From assembly GCA_041392165.1 (NCBI GenBank), contig JAWKMN010000001.1, forward strand, positions 310,001-374,000: 64,000 nucleotides of DNA. The letters are read 5' to 3'. Made by a program: the position numbers and the translations under genes. Below the pieces are notes generated by a model. That model had not been told where the DNA came from. It saw only the letters and a list, made by a program, of their open reading frames with translations, and made no database searches. How positions within the stretch are numbered: position 1 is the stretch's first letter; every line of letters starts with the position of its first letter. The DNA comes from Arenibacter sp041392165 (GTDB lineage Bacteria > Bacteroidota > Bacteroidia > Flavobacteriales > Flavobacteriaceae). Shown here piece by piece: positions 17,056 to 26,868 of this stretch.

Positions 17056-19599
17056 TTATTGCTGAACTCTATAATCTGCTATATTCTTATGTACCTGTAT
17101 TATTTTATAGTTATCGGATAAAATTACGAAATTCTCATCATCGATCCGGTAATCCTTATTGTTTTTTATCAATTCTGCATAGCCAAGTGCATAATCCTTG
17201 GATTTAAAGCCGTGAACCACTACAAATTGATCTTCCAGGTTATAGATGTCCTTTGAGACCCTATTCTTGTACTTCAGTTCTTTAATGGATTTTTCCAAAA
17301 GTTCCTTGAGCCTTAGGGCCTTTTTATCGTCCTTAATTTTAAGTGGAAATACCAACTTCCAATTTCCGGAACCTGTAGATTCGGTTTCCTTGGAAAAAAC
17401 CTTGGGTTCCAACTTTGGCAGTTGTACCGCCACCACGGTCTGTGCCTTTTTCCCTTCCGGACTATTGGGATAATTCAAGGCCACATAATTCAATGCCTCC
17501 CTATATGCTTCAAACCCTTGTAACCTCCCAATTGCGTTGGCCTTTAACATTTCAAATTTTGGAACAATGGGGTCTCCGGTATATTTGCTTATATTCTCTT
17601 CGGCCCCTGTAATTACTTGCAAGAACCCCTGATTTTGGAACAGTTGGTACAGGCGCTGATACTTGGCATCGGGGCTATCGGCACTTCCCGTTAAAATGGT
17701 CTGTGGATTTAAAAGAATTTCCGCGTATCTGGATTCGGGATGGTTTTTAATGATATTGTATTTCATATCCGTTGCCAACGAACTTCCGGCCTCTTCGTAG
17801 ATCTTGTATAGATTGTATTTGGATGGGATGATGAGCCTTTCTTCCGGATTGGATTTTAAGACGCTCTCCAATTTACCCGCGGCCAAAAGGTTTTCCTTAA
17901 ATTTTTCCTTGTAGATCAACCCTAATTGATAATTGGCAAAATTGCGCTCGGTCCTTAAACTATCTATCAGTAAAGGATCTGTAGGGATTTTACCAAGGTA
18001 GTAATCCATGCTGTATTTTTCCCCTTCCCCCATTGCCTCAACATTATTCGCCACTGCATTGGTCCGATTTTCACCGTTTACCTCCAGATTTTGCACTTTG
18101 GATTTGTTGGACCAGCGCCAATCGTCCTCCAGGGTTCTCTTTCCCCATCTTGTCTTAAAATCGTTCTTGCCATACCCCAAGGTAGTTATGTTATAAAAAT
18201 AAAACTTGCCCTTGTTCTCCTTTCCCCCCTTAGTTTTGCCAAAGGCGGCAAAACCGGCATTGGCCATACTTTCCTCTTTCTTTCTGTCTTTTTCGGCCAC
18301 GGCCTTCAATTGGGCAATATGTTCCTCGAAATAAGTTATCCTATCGTCAATTGGAAGTTCATATAATGTAATTACGCTATCCGTATACTGTACCACCTCC
18401 TCATATTTAATAACATCCTCCAGGTTGTCCAGTTTCTTTTTAACCTCCCTATATTTCTTGGTGTTTTCATTTAAGTTTTGCAGTACACTGTCATAATAGG
18501 CCCCAGAAGGTTTGTACTTGTTCCGGTCAAAATTATAGATGGCCAAATTTTCATAGTTAAGGGCGTTCAACTGGGGCATATTCTGAGTGGCCCTCAAGGA
18601 TTTGTTATAATACAACAGGGCCAAACTATCCGATTTATTCGCCAAATGAAATTCTGCTACCTGCCGGTATATTTTATTCAGGAAAGGTCTATTTTCACGG
18701 TCTTCCTCCAATTCTGTAAGGTACTCGTACATTTCCTCCTTATTGTCATCGGTAAGCTGGGTATTCTGAATTTTTTGTAAATGGGCATTGATCATATATA
18801 CCCTGGGCGATTTCCTGTTTAGGTCGATTACCTTGTCGAAGGCATAATTGGCACTGTCCTTATGCCCCAATTGATTGTACAATTGGCCAATAATATATAA
18901 GTAACGGCCTTTTTCCGGATTTTTTTTGGCATATACCGATGCAATCTTTAACTGCTGAATGGCGGTATCGGGAATTTTAAGATTGATGTAGGCCTGACCC
19001 ATCATGGCACGGGCATCGGCATATTCCTGATCACTTAAATATTCCTGTTTTATTAAACGCTTTAAATTCTTCAGGGCAAGCTCTTCATTTTCGAGACGAA
19101 TATTCACCTTTTCCCTCCAAATGGTCGCTTCGTTAAGCTTATCGCTCCGGGTATATTTATTCAGGATATAATTGAAAGATTCCAAAGCGGGCATATAGCG
19201 TTGGTCAAAATACCGGGCCTTGCCCAAAAGTAAAAAAGCCTCATCGGTCTGGGGGTTGCGCTCCTCATCCTTTATGTCCATACTGTGCTTTTGTATGGCC
19301 TTGGTAGCCTTTTCCTCTGCAATAAGGAAACTGGGGTTGTTATCTTCAGAATCCAATTTTATGTCTTCGGTGACCTCCAGTCTTTCCACGGGCAATACTT
19401 CCCAATAGTTATCCTGATATACCGCATTGAGACCCTCACGACCTTCCTCAAAGGCAATATTACCATTGTACAGGGTATTGTACTTGGTATTTAGTGCGTG
19501 CCAATTGCGGTTTAAAAAGGCGTCTTTCTTCGTAGAACAGGCATTAAACACCAATCCCCCAAAAACAATCGAAAATATAAGTCTATTGCGAAGCTTCAA
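17056..19599 (-). CDS. sprE: SprE/PorW-type TPR lipoprotein of the type IX secretion / gliding machinery
   Basis: An 847-residue lipoprotein. The start is TTG at 19599, since no ATG precedes it before an in-frame stop. The signal segment ends with lipobox VFNAC (Cys21). Multiple TPRs fill ~60-440 (for example ARAMMGQAYINLKIPDTAIQQL). The opening KKDAFLNRNWHALNTKYNTLYNGN and the C-terminal domain with LVFPLKIKDDKKALRLKELL match what I know of SprE (Flavobacterium) and PorW (Porphyromonas), which link the PorK/N ring to the Sov translocon. It heads the run bactofilin-atpZ-DUF6168-atp. Loss in Flavobacterium blocks secretion and gliding; same role expected here. Confidence 0.85.
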   Translation of the reverse strand: MKLRNRLIFSIVFGGLVFNACSTKKDAFLNRNWHALNTKYNTLYNGNIAFEEGREGLNAVYQDNYWEVLPVERLEVTEDIKLDSEDNNPSFLIAEEKATKAIQKHSMDIKDEERNPQTDEAFLLLGKARYFDQRYMPALESFNYILNKYTRSDKLNEATIWREKVNIRLENEELALKNLKRLIKQEYLSDQEYADARAMMGQAYINLKIPDTAIQQLKIASVYAKKNPEKGRYLYIIGQLYNQLGHKDSANYAFDKVIDLNRKSPRVYMINAHLQKIQNTQLTDDNKEEMYEYLTELEEDRENRPFLNKIYRQVAEFHLANKSDSLALLYYNKSLRATQNMPQLNALNYENLAIYNFDRNKYKPSGAYYDSVLQNLNENTKKYREVKKKLDNLEDVIKYEEVVQYTDSVITLYELPIDDRITYFEEHIAQLKAVAEKDRKKEESMANAGFAAFGKTKGGKENKGKFYFYNITTLGYGKNDFKTRWGKRTLEDDWRWSNKSKVQNLEVNGENRTNAVANNVEAMGEGEKYSMDYYLGKIPTDPLLIDSLRTERNFANYQLGLIYKEKFKENLLAAGKLESVLKSNPEERLIIPSKYNLYKIYEEAGSSLATDMKYNIIKNHPESRYAEILLNPQTILTGSADSPDAKYQRLYQLFQNQGFLQVITGAEENISKYTGDPIVPKFEMLKANAIGRLQGFEAYREALNYVALNYPNSPEGKKAQTVVAVQLPKLEPKVFSKETESTGSGNWKLVFPLKIKDDKKALRLKELLEKSIKELKYKNRVSKDIYNLEDQFVVVHGFKSKDYALGYAELIKNNKDYRIDDENFVILSDNYKIIQVHKNIADYRVQQ

Positions 19600-19846
19600 A
19601 ATTCTATGTATTCGTACCTAACATTAACTTAAAAACGACCGGATTATTATGTAGTTGGTCGATAAAACAACATTATTTTTAGATATTGGATAATTCCGAT
19701 CCCGGACAAAGAGAATGATAAGGAACCACATCCCAACAATAATGGAACTTGCCATGGCAATTCGCGTATAAGGACACAAAACCACATTGAAGGATGCGAT
19801 AGGAAATATTCCTAATCTTCAATGCCATTATAGACAACAGAACAAT

Positions 19847-20542
19847 TTATCCTCCAAAAAATGCTTCCAACTCTTTAAGGGTTTCCTTGGAAGTCTGTAT
19901 GTCCCTTACCAACTCTCCCTTGTTGAGCACTACTATCCGCTCGCAAACTTCTGTAACATGGGTAAGATCATGACTGGAAACCAAAACGGTAACTTTTTTA
20001 TTGGCAGCCAAATCCTTGATAATCCCTTTAAGTTTTATTTGGGTTGTTGGGTCCAAATTGGCAAAAGGTTCATCCAATATAATTACTTGGGGATCGCCAA
20101 TGAAAGAAGCAACAATACCGGCCTTCTTCTGATTTCCCTTGGACAAGTCCCTCAAGTATTTTTTCCGGCCCAAAATTTCATCGTGAAAAAAATCTTCGAA
20201 CCCGGCCAAGAGGCTATCCACATCGGCCTTGTTACGCCCCCTAAGTTCTCCGATAAAATAAAAGTATTCCTCCGGGGTTAAGTATCCTATCAAAAAAGTC
20301 TCGTCAATAAATGCCGAGGTAAATGGCTTCCAAGCCTCACTGGAATCTATCTGAACACCGTTATTAACGATATGCCCCGTAGTGGGCTGAATCAAATCGA
20401 GCATTAAACTAAAAAAGGTGGTCTTTCCGGCTCCATTATTGCCTACCAGGCCAAAACTCTGGCCTTTAGGGATTTCCAAATTTTCAATGTTCAAAACAAT
20501 GGACTCCCCATACTTTTTAGTTAAATTTTGGACCGAAATCAT
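19847..20542 (-). CDS. ABC transporter ATP-binding protein
   Basis: ATPase of an exporter-type ABC system, 231 residues. Walker A GNNGAGKTT (~34-42), signature LSKGNQKK (~132-139), Walker B VIILDEP with D-loop NLDP, and switch His in SSHDLTH are all intact. It resembles the CcmA/YadG-type ATPases that pair with DUF5687 or ABC-2 permeases in Bacteroidota. The permease gene ends 12 bp upstream, so the two form one unit. Cargo unknown. Confidence 0.93.
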   Translation of the reverse strand: MISVQNLTKKYGESIVLNIENLEIPKGQSFGLVGNNGAGKTTFFSLMLDLIQPTTGHIVNNGVQIDSSEAWKPFTSAFIDETFLIGYLTPEEYFYFIGELRGRNKADVDSLLAGFEDFFHDEILGRKKYLRDLSKGNQKKAGIVASFIGDPQVIILDEPFANLDPTTQIKLKGIIKDLAANKKVTVLVSSHDLTHVTEVCERIVVLNKGELVRDIQTSKETLKELEAFFGG

Positions 20543-20554
20543 AGATATATCCTT

Positions 20555-22027
20555 TTAAGCTTTTTGTTTGTAGGCTGCAAGCGTCTTATACTTTTCCTTT
20601 TTATAGATAGACTCGATCAAGGCAAATGCCTTATTTCTAAAGCCAAATCCGATAATGCCCGCCATACCCACAAAAATATAACCCGCGGTCTGGCCAATAA
20701 AATAATGTCCCATAGCATAGACTCCCATGGGCAAAATTAGTTTGGGCAAGGTCAATAACAGGGTTTTTGCATTAAAGGCCTGCTTATCCCCAAATGCCTT
20801 TTTATTGGATGTCAGTTCAATGGGTGTCTTAATATAGGCCCCGGCCCATAGCACCAAATAGGAATTGACACCAATATTATAAATGGCACCTACAATGACC
20901 GCCAAATAGGTATCCCAGCCAAAGTATATATAGAAGGAAGCCAGAATGGTACTTGCTACCGTTGCTATAATTACCAAATACCATTTGGAAGTTAAATATT
21001 CCCTATACCTAATATTTTGACTCATCATTAAGGGATAGTACGAACTGTCCCAACTGGGCACAAACTGACCAAAACTGAACAAGAACCCTCCGGAAATAAA
21101 AATACCGGCAAATATTTTCCAAACAGGGCCCTCATATGCCTCTACGGCACCGTTAAAGAAGAACAGTCCATAAAAGATAAAGAAAAAACCCATTATTACG
21201 GCGATTTTTGACCGCTTGTTCCTCCTGATCAATTTAATATCGTTCTTTAAAAAAGTACCCAAATTCCCAAAACGGTTCAACCAGGTATAATCCTCCGTTT
21301 TGGCCAAGGATTTCTTTCCTTTCAAACCCGCATCCAGGTACATATTCCTTTTAAAATAGGAAAGGGCGGAAAATACCAATACTACCAGCAAAGCCCAGGC
21401 TAAGAGAGCCATCCAAGGTTGCTGATAAAGTATATTAAAAAATGGTGCAGTGTAGACCGTGATATTAAACAGTTCAAAATACTGGCAAATTCCCAAAAAC
21501 GAAAATAGGCCCAGTAACATATAAAAAAGATTGTCCTTATTATTGGCCAGTACGTTTATAAAATTATTGCAGAAAAACAGTGCCGTGATCCCCAAATGCC
21601 AACCAATGACCCCTACAGGAGAATAGCCCTCTACCAATAGTACTACGGAAAAGGGTATAAAGAAAAAGGCATGGGACCAATTAAAAAATGAAACTACCGT
21701 TTTTCCCAAAGAATACCACACTATCCTACCTTTGTTAATAGGAAGGTAGAGCAAAGGCTTAATATTGGTAATGGGCATTTTCTGAAGCATATACCTCATG
21801 TAAAGATCTCCTACCAAATAATAAACCATAAACCGATTGACCACTAGGAGAGGATCGCCCCAACCTTGCCTTTCAATGATATAAAAGGCCCTTATTCCCA
21901 AGCCCAGGAATACCGCTATAAAATAAAGCGCCCCAAAAACCATAAAAATCCTTATGGCCAGATTGGCTTTAAATGAGGCAGATCTATAAAAGGATTTCCA
22001 TTCAAGCGTAAGGAACTGCTTTAACAT
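20555..22027 (-). CDS. DUF5687 family ABC transporter permease
   Basis: A 490-residue integral membrane protein with about 11-12 hydrophobic segments and few soluble stretches; the N-terminus LEWKSFYRSASFKANLAIRIF is typical of DUF5687. It is the membrane partner of the ATPase encoded 12 bp downstream. An N-terminal amphipathic stretch and a conserved central cytoplasmic loop (FLKNDIKLIRRNKRSK) resemble ABC-2 type exporters. Substrate not inferable; divergent from the reductase gene at 22155. Confidence 0.85.
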   Translation of the reverse strand: MLKQFLTLEWKSFYRSASFKANLAIRIFMVFGALYFIAVFLGLGIRAFYIIERQGWGDPLLVVNRFMVYYLVGDLYMRYMLQKMPITNIKPLLYLPINKGRIVWYSLGKTVVSFFNWSHAFFFIPFSVVLLVEGYSPVGVIGWHLGITALFFCNNFINVLANNKDNLFYMLLGLFSFLGICQYFELFNITVYTAPFFNILYQQPWMALLAWALLVVLVFSALSYFKRNMYLDAGLKGKKSLAKTEDYTWLNRFGNLGTFLKNDIKLIRRNKRSKIAVIMGFFFIFYGLFFFNGAVEAYEGPVWKIFAGIFISGGFLFSFGQFVPSWDSSYYPLMMSQNIRYREYLTSKWYLVIIATVASTILASFYIYFGWDTYLAVIVGAIYNIGVNSYLVLWAGAYIKTPIELTSNKKAFGDKQAFNAKTLLLTLPKLILPMGVYAMGHYFIGQTAGYIFVGMAGIIGFGFRNKAFALIESIYKKEKYKTLAAYKQKA

Positions 22028-22131
22028 ACTTTAGATAGTTAAACCTTATGGATCAGTGTTCAATTTAGACTATTTGTTACAAACAGCCGGTATTTTTTTG
22101 ATTTCCCGTTTTAAATACTCCCTGCTTTGCT

Positions 22132-22139
22132 TAATTTTG
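22132..22139 (+). promoter_or_regulatory. Promoter -7 box of the reductase gene (TAATTTTG)
   Basis: Consensus TAnnTTTG ending 15 nt before ATG 22155. It lies inside the longer open frame that begins at 22056, which argues for the ATG at 22155 as the true start. Confidence 0.55.
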
Positions 22140-22154
22140 CAACAAAGATTTAAT

Positions 22155-23204
22155 ATGGCCCACTTTCATTCGCTTACCGTTCAAAAAATTAAACCGCTTA
22201 CCCCAAACTCAGTGGCAATAACCTTTGCCATTCCTAAAGAACTGATACAGACTTTTACCTTTACCGCGGGCCAGTATATCACTATAAAAAAGGAAATAAA
22301 GGGCAAGGAATTGCGCAGGGCCTATTCTATCAGCTCCTCCCCTAAATGTGCTGACATTACCATTGGTGTCAAGAAAGTGGACAGGGGCGGATTCTCGGAT
22401 TTTGCACATAACAAACTTAAGGAAGGCGATGTATTGGAAGTAATGCCCCCGGAGGGCCGGTTTATTTTTAAACCCTCCCCGAACCCAAAAAACATAATGG
22501 CCTTTGCGGCAGGCAGTGGTATTACCCCCATTATGAGTATTGCCAAAACCGTGTTGGAATCCAATTCCAAAAACAATTTTGTATTGGTCTATGGAAATAA
22601 ATCCTATAAGGAAACCATGTTCTATACTGACCTGGTAAAGCTCCAACTAGAATATACCAATAGGTTTCATATCTATTTCATATTGAGTCAGACCCAAGAG
22701 GATGAATCCATTTTTGGACGTATAGATACCTCAACGATGAACTATGTGCTCAAAAACAAACATAAAAATCTAGATTTTAGCGATTTCTATCTGTGTGGTC
22801 CCGAGGCAATGATACAATTGGTAACCGAAAACCTCAAAGACAAGGGCATCTCTGAGGATAAGATCCATTTTGAATTGTTTACCTCCACGGAGATAAAGGA
22901 TGAGCTTCCCGAAAAATTGGAAGGCAAGACCCAACTTACCGTTATTGTGGACGATGAGGAGTTTTCCCTTTCCATGGACAAGGGTGCCCTGGTATTGGAT
23001 GCCGTTCTAAAAGAGAATATAGATGCCCCTTACTCCTGTCAGGGTGGTGTGTGCAGCAGTTGCATTGCCCGAATCAAGGAAGGAAAGGCCGAGATGGTAA
23101 AAAATCAAATTTTAACGGATAGCGAAATAGCGGAGGGATTGATCCTTACCTGCCAGGCACACCCCACAACCCCTACGCTAACTGTGGATTATGATGATGT
23201 GTAA
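22155..23204 (+). CDS. PaaE-like flavin/2Fe-2S oxidoreductase (ferredoxin--NADP reductase family)
   Basis: A three-domain electron-transfer enzyme of ~349 residues. FAD-binding barrel (~1-105) with RRAYSISSSP, NAD(P)-binding domain (~110-230) with AAGSGITPIMS and YLCGPEAMI, and a C-terminal plant-type 2Fe-2S domain (~265-349) with ligands C-x4-C-x2-C in CQGGVCSSC and a distal Cys in ILTCQAHP. This is the PaaE/HmpX layout. No paaABCD genes are nearby, so a phenylacetate role is not supported; more likely a general reductase for an oxygenase or desaturase. ATG 22155 removes 33 upstream codons that would cover the promoter. Confidence 0.9.
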   Translation: MAHFHSLTVQKIKPLTPNSVAITFAIPKELIQTFTFTAGQYITIKKEIKGKELRRAYSISSSPKCADITIGVKKVDRGGFSDFAHNKLKEGDVLEVMPPEGRFIFKPSPNPKNIMAFAAGSGITPIMSIAKTVLESNSKNNFVLVYGNKSYKETMFYTDLVKLQLEYTNRFHIYFILSQTQEDESIFGRIDTSTMNYVLKNKHKNLDFSDFYLCGPEAMIQLVTENLKDKGISEDKIHFELFTSTEIKDELPEKLEGKTQLTVIVDDEEFSLSMDKGALVLDAVLKENIDAPYSCQGGVCSSCIARIKEGKAEMVKNQILTDSEIAEGLILTCQAHPTTPTLTVDYDDV

Positions 23205-23751
23205 TGGCTATAGGTGATCATCCCTATAGGTCCCATACCCTTTCCGGACAATCCCAGTGCAAGCGATCTTGGTTTTATTCCCGATAGATCCATTTTGGGT
23301 TTTGGTTGATGATCACTGTTTTACAACGAGAATATATCCTTGAAATATTGGTTCTAAATGACCTATATCCCCTCTAATGCTGAGAAATTCAATTAGAAAT
23401 AAATCCTTATCCACAAACTAGCGGGTTGGTATGCCGGTCGTAATCATACCGTTTCTGACAAATCCCTACTTTTTATCGCGTTTTTGGTTTTATAAATCGG
23501 ATTTTTAATGAGATCACCCCATGGTTTAAGTGCATAAAACCGACCGTACAGTATGTGCGCCCATTTATTAGGATTATTTAAATTTATGGAAAAAGGGCAC
23601 TGAAGTCCATATAAAACCCACTATTAAATTAAAATTCCATAGTTTTTGGAGGGGGCAAACATTGGACCGCCAGTATCAAATCCTCACTTAGTCTCTCCAC
23701 AGGAGGGAAACCGCTCCCTTTAGGGAAAACTAAAACAGGGTTTACAGGACA
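23205..23751. other. Non-coding stretch, no feature recognised
   Basis: About 545 bp between the reductase and the DoxX-like gene. I find no convincing ORF, RNA gene or strong hairpin here. It is flanked by convergent gene ends. Confidence 0.6.
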
Positions 23752-24156
23752 CTAGGAATGTAATAAAAACACCAAGAAAATAGCCGGCATAAAATAAATG
23801 GCAATAGTCCTTGCCCCGTCGTAATCCTTTGCCACACGCTGGCCCAGTAACAACATCAACAAGGCAAGACAGGCAAGAATAGCACCGGCCAGGGCCATGG
23901 AACCATCCCCTTGAACTATGAGCGTATAAAATCCTATGGAACAAAGCATACCTGCCACGATTTCGGTCACCATAACCGTACCCAATAATACAGGAACCAT
24001 ATTCTTAAAGGGCGTTTGGGAAAAATGACTTTTTAACCAAGATAAATTGCCCTTCCAGTCCAAGATTTTATCCAGTGCACTCTGAAGAAAGGTAATGACT
24101 ATAAATAGGAGAAGTAGTAATTCCGTAGGGTAGGTCAAAATGTTGTCCATGCTCAT
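23752..24156 (-). CDS. DoxX-like four-helix membrane protein
   Basis: 134 residues with four predicted membrane helices (~9-27, 52-75, 82-101, 112-131) and the short loop DKILDWKGNLSWL after helix 1, a pattern seen in DoxX/DoxD-related proteins. It starts 24 bp after the holB stop and is probably co-transcribed with holB. Function unknown; the family is linked to redox or membrane stress in other bacteria. Confidence 0.7.
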   Translation of the reverse strand: MSMDNILTYPTELLLLLFIVITFLQSALDKILDWKGNLSWLKSHFSQTPFKNMVPVLLGTVMVTEIVAGMLCSIGFYTLIVQGDGSMALAGAILACLALLMLLLGQRVAKDYDGARTIAIYFMPAIFLVFLLHS

Positions 24157-24180
24157 GGCTTTTAAGATTATACAATTCCT

Positions 24181-25332
24181 TTAAGCTGCTTTTTTGTGCA
24201 GCAATCGGGTTAATTTTATGGATAAATCCATAAGTATCAATTTGGAATTTCCATTTCTTTCAATGTGATAAATGGCGTCTTCCAATTCCTGCACTATGGG
24301 AACAATATTGTTTTCATGAACAAATGGGGCAAACTTTTCCAACTGAAACCCTTCAATATGAATCCTCATGAATGCCAATTCACGGGTATTGTAATTGATC
24401 ATAAGGGCCTGTCTTATTACGGCCATACAATAATTCAAAAACTTTTTCTGGGTCTCCCTTCCGGTCTTTGCCACTACTTCGCTCCAGGAAATAAGATCGT
24501 GGATCGCCGCCTTATTGCCCTTTGCCTTAAACGCACTTCTAACCCATTGCACAAACCATTTCTCAAATACCAAATCCTCGGAATCGTTGTTCATAAAATC
24601 GAGGGCCTTATTAAAATTGCCATTGGCCTCATGCGATATTCTATAGGCATCCTCCTCGGAAACCCCCCTCCTAATGAGAGCCTGGGAAATAGCTTCTTCC
24701 GCCAGCCGTGGAAAATGCAATATTTGGCACCTGGATCGTATCGTCTGTATTATTTGTTCTTCATCCTCCGCAATTAAAATCAATACCGTTTTGTCCGGCG
24801 GTTCCTCAATCAATTTCAGCAATTTGTTGGCGGTAGCGGTATTCATTTTTTCGGCCATCCAAATAATCAGGGCCTTATACCCCCCTTCATAGGATTTCAG
24901 GGAAAGCTTCTTTACCACATCCTGGGCCTCGTCCACACCGATCTGTCCCTGTTTATTTTCAATCCCAATTAACTTATACCAATCAAAAAGATTACCATAG
25001 GGCTGTTCCTTTATAAACTGGCGCCATTCCTCCAAATAATGATCGCTTACGGCATGACTTTTTACTTTATCCGAATTGGATACCGGAAAGACAAAATGCA
25101 CATCCGGATGTGCCAAGGCGTTAAATTTAGCATTGCAGGCATTATTACCGTTACTATTTTCCCCTTCATTATTGCCACAGATCAGGTACTGCACATAACA
25201 CAAAGCCAATGGCAAAGTCCCACAGCCCTCAGGGCCAACGAATAATTGGGCATGGGGTATCCGACCTGTATCGGCACTGGATACCAGATGGTTCTTTATA
25301 TGGGAAAGTCCTAAAATATCCTTGAATAGCAT
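24181..25332 (-). CDS. holB: DNA polymerase III subunit delta'
   Basis: Clamp-loader subunit, 383 residues. The N-terminal AAA+ fold begins ILGLSHIKNHLVSSADTGRIPHAQLF. The P-loop position reads GPEGCGTLP and lacks the Lys-Thr of an active Walker A, as expected for delta', which does not hydrolyse ATP. The trans-acting SRC motif is present (IRSRCQILHFP, ~198-208) and supplies the arginine finger. Cysteines near residues 52 and 64 may form part of the zinc module. A -7 box only 4 nt upstream suggests a leaderless mRNA. Confidence 0.9.
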   Translation of the reverse strand: MLFKDILGLSHIKNHLVSSADTGRIPHAQLFVGPEGCGTLPLALCYVQYLICGNNEGENSNGNNACNAKFNALAHPDVHFVFPVSNSDKVKSHAVSDHYLEEWRQFIKEQPYGNLFDWYKLIGIENKQGQIGVDEAQDVVKKLSLKSYEGGYKALIIWMAEKMNTATANKLLKLIEEPPDKTVLILIAEDEEQIIQTIRSRCQILHFPRLAEEAISQALIRRGVSEEDAYRISHEANGNFNKALDFMNNDSEDLVFEKWFVQWVRSAFKAKGNKAAIHDLISWSEVVAKTGRETQKKFLNYCMAVIRQALMINYNTRELAFMRIHIEGFQLEKFAPFVHENNIVPIVQELEDAIYHIERNGNSKLILMDLSIKLTRLLHKKAA

Positions 25333-25336
25333 GGCT

Positions 25337-25344
25337 CAAATATA
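25337..25344 (-). promoter_or_regulatory. holB promoter -7 box (TATATTTG)
   Basis: Perfect TAnnTTTG on the minus strand ending just 4 nt before the ATG at 25332. If used, transcription would begin at or within a few bases of the start codon. Confidence 0.5.
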
Positions 25345-25531
25345 GCGGTTTTTATCTGAAATTTACTTGCTTCACGGTGTTTGGAAGTTTAAAGGGAAAC
25401 CATCTGTCCTTTTCAAAATACAAGTCCAAACATTATCTGGCCGGTAACTGTTTACATTTTTAGAATCAACCCTGATCCATAAACTACACAAATAAATGGA
25501 ATAGTCTCTTTAAACACTACCTATAAATCTT

Positions 25532-25539
25532 TACATTTG
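25532..25539 (+). promoter_or_regulatory. pgk promoter -7 box (TACATTTG)
   Basis: Perfect TAnnTTTG ending 24 nt before ATG 25564. A TTG inside the box opens a longer frame, but it would start within the promoter and is rejected. Confidence 0.6.
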
Positions 25540-25563
25540 TCTCTCTCTAAAAATAAAGGGCAA

Positions 25564-26754
25564 ATGAAAACCATCAACGATTATAATTTTAAAGGTAAAA
25601 AAGCATTAATAAGGGTAGATTTTAATGTTCCATTGGACGCGGATTTTAAGGTAACCGACGACAATAGGATTGAAGCGGCAAAACCCACTATAATAAAAAT
25701 ATTGGAAGATGGTGGAAGTGCCGTACTAATGAGCCATTTAGGAAGGCCGGACGGAAAAGTGAATCCGGACTTATCCCTAAAGCACATCTGCAACAAGGTA
25801 TCCGAAGTACTCGGTGTTACGGTAAAATTCTCCACTGAAAGCATTGGTCCCATAGCTGAAAAGGCGGTGGCAGAATTGAAAAGTGGCGAAGTGCTGTTAT
25901 TGGAAAACCTCAGATTTCATTCTGAAGAGGAAAAAGGGGATGAAAACTTCGCGGAGCAATTATCCAAATTAGGGGATATTTATGTTAACGATGCTTTTGG
26001 AACCGCACATAGAGCCCATGCTTCCACTACCATAGTGGCCCAATTTTTTCCAGAAAAAAAATGTTTTGGATTTTTGTTGGCCAAAGAGATTGAAGCCATA
26101 GAAAAGGTAATGCGAACAGGGGAAAAGCCGGTGACCGCCATTTTGGGAGGGGCAAAGGTATCATCTAAAATTACGATCATCGAAAATATTTTGGATAAAG
26201 TGGACCATCTAATTATTGGTGGTGGAATGACCTATACCTTTGTGAAGGCCAAAGGAGGAAAGGTTGGGGATTCCATCTGCGAGGACGATAAAACGGGGTT
26301 GGCCCTGGAAATTTTGGACAAGGCCAAGAAAAAAGGAGTACAAGTGCATATCCCTGTAGATGTCCTGGCCGCGGACGACTTTAACAACAACGCGAACACC
26401 AAAATTGTAAATTCCAACGAGATTCCTGAGGGTTGGCAGGGTTTGGACTCAGGTCCAAAAACCTTGGAAATATTCAAAGAGGTAATCTTAAAATCCAAAA
26501 CCATTCTCTGGAATGGTCCTATAGGGGTTTTTGAAATGGAAAGCTTCGCCAAGGGCACTATTGCCATAGGTAATTTCATAGATGAAGCAACCAAAAAAGG
26601 TGCATTTTCCTTGGTGGGCGGCGGAGATTCCGTTGCTGCGGTCAAGCAATTTGGTTTTGAGGACAAGGTAAGTTATGTTTCTACCGGGGGAGGTGCCATG
26701 TTGGAAAGCCTAGAGGGCAAAACCCTACCTGGAATAGCGGCAATATTGGCCTAA
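25564..26754 (+). CDS. pgk: Phosphoglycerate kinase
   Basis: Glycolytic and gluconeogenic enzyme transferring phosphate between 1,3-bisphosphoglycerate and ADP. 396 residues from ATG 25564 (MKTINDYNFKGKKALIRVDFNVPLD). Substrate-binding runs RVDFNVP, SHLGRP, LLENLRFHSEEE and the nucleotide-binding GGAKVSSKI and GGGDSVAAVKQFG near the C-terminus are all intact. Monocistronic, with its own promoter and followed by a 114-bp gap. Confidence 0.98.
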   Translation: MKTINDYNFKGKKALIRVDFNVPLDADFKVTDDNRIEAAKPTIIKILEDGGSAVLMSHLGRPDGKVNPDLSLKHICNKVSEVLGVTVKFSTESIGPIAEKAVAELKSGEVLLLENLRFHSEEEKGDENFAEQLSKLGDIYVNDAFGTAHRAHASTTIVAQFFPEKKCFGFLLAKEIEAIEKVMRTGEKPVTAILGGAKVSSKITIIENILDKVDHLIIGGGMTYTFVKAKGGKVGDSICEDDKTGLALEILDKAKKKGVQVHIPVDVLAADDFNNNANTKIVNSNEIPEGWQGLDSGPKTLEIFKEVILKSKTILWNGPIGVFEMESFAKGTIAIGNFIDEATKKGAFSLVGGGDSVAAVKQFGFEDKVSYVSTGGGAMLESLEGKTLPGIAAILA

Positions 26755-26868
26755 ATACGCCGTTATTTAAAAAAGGTTATCCGATTTTTGATCTGTCTTT
26801 AAAAATTAAATTTTAAAGTATAGAAAAAAATCACGATTTTAGTCTGCCCCTCTTAAAAAACAAACCTT

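Noticed and set aside
22155..23204. Phenylacetate degradation gene paaE
   Set aside because: Domain layout fits, but no paaABCD or other phenylacetate genes are near, so a specific pathway cannot be supported.
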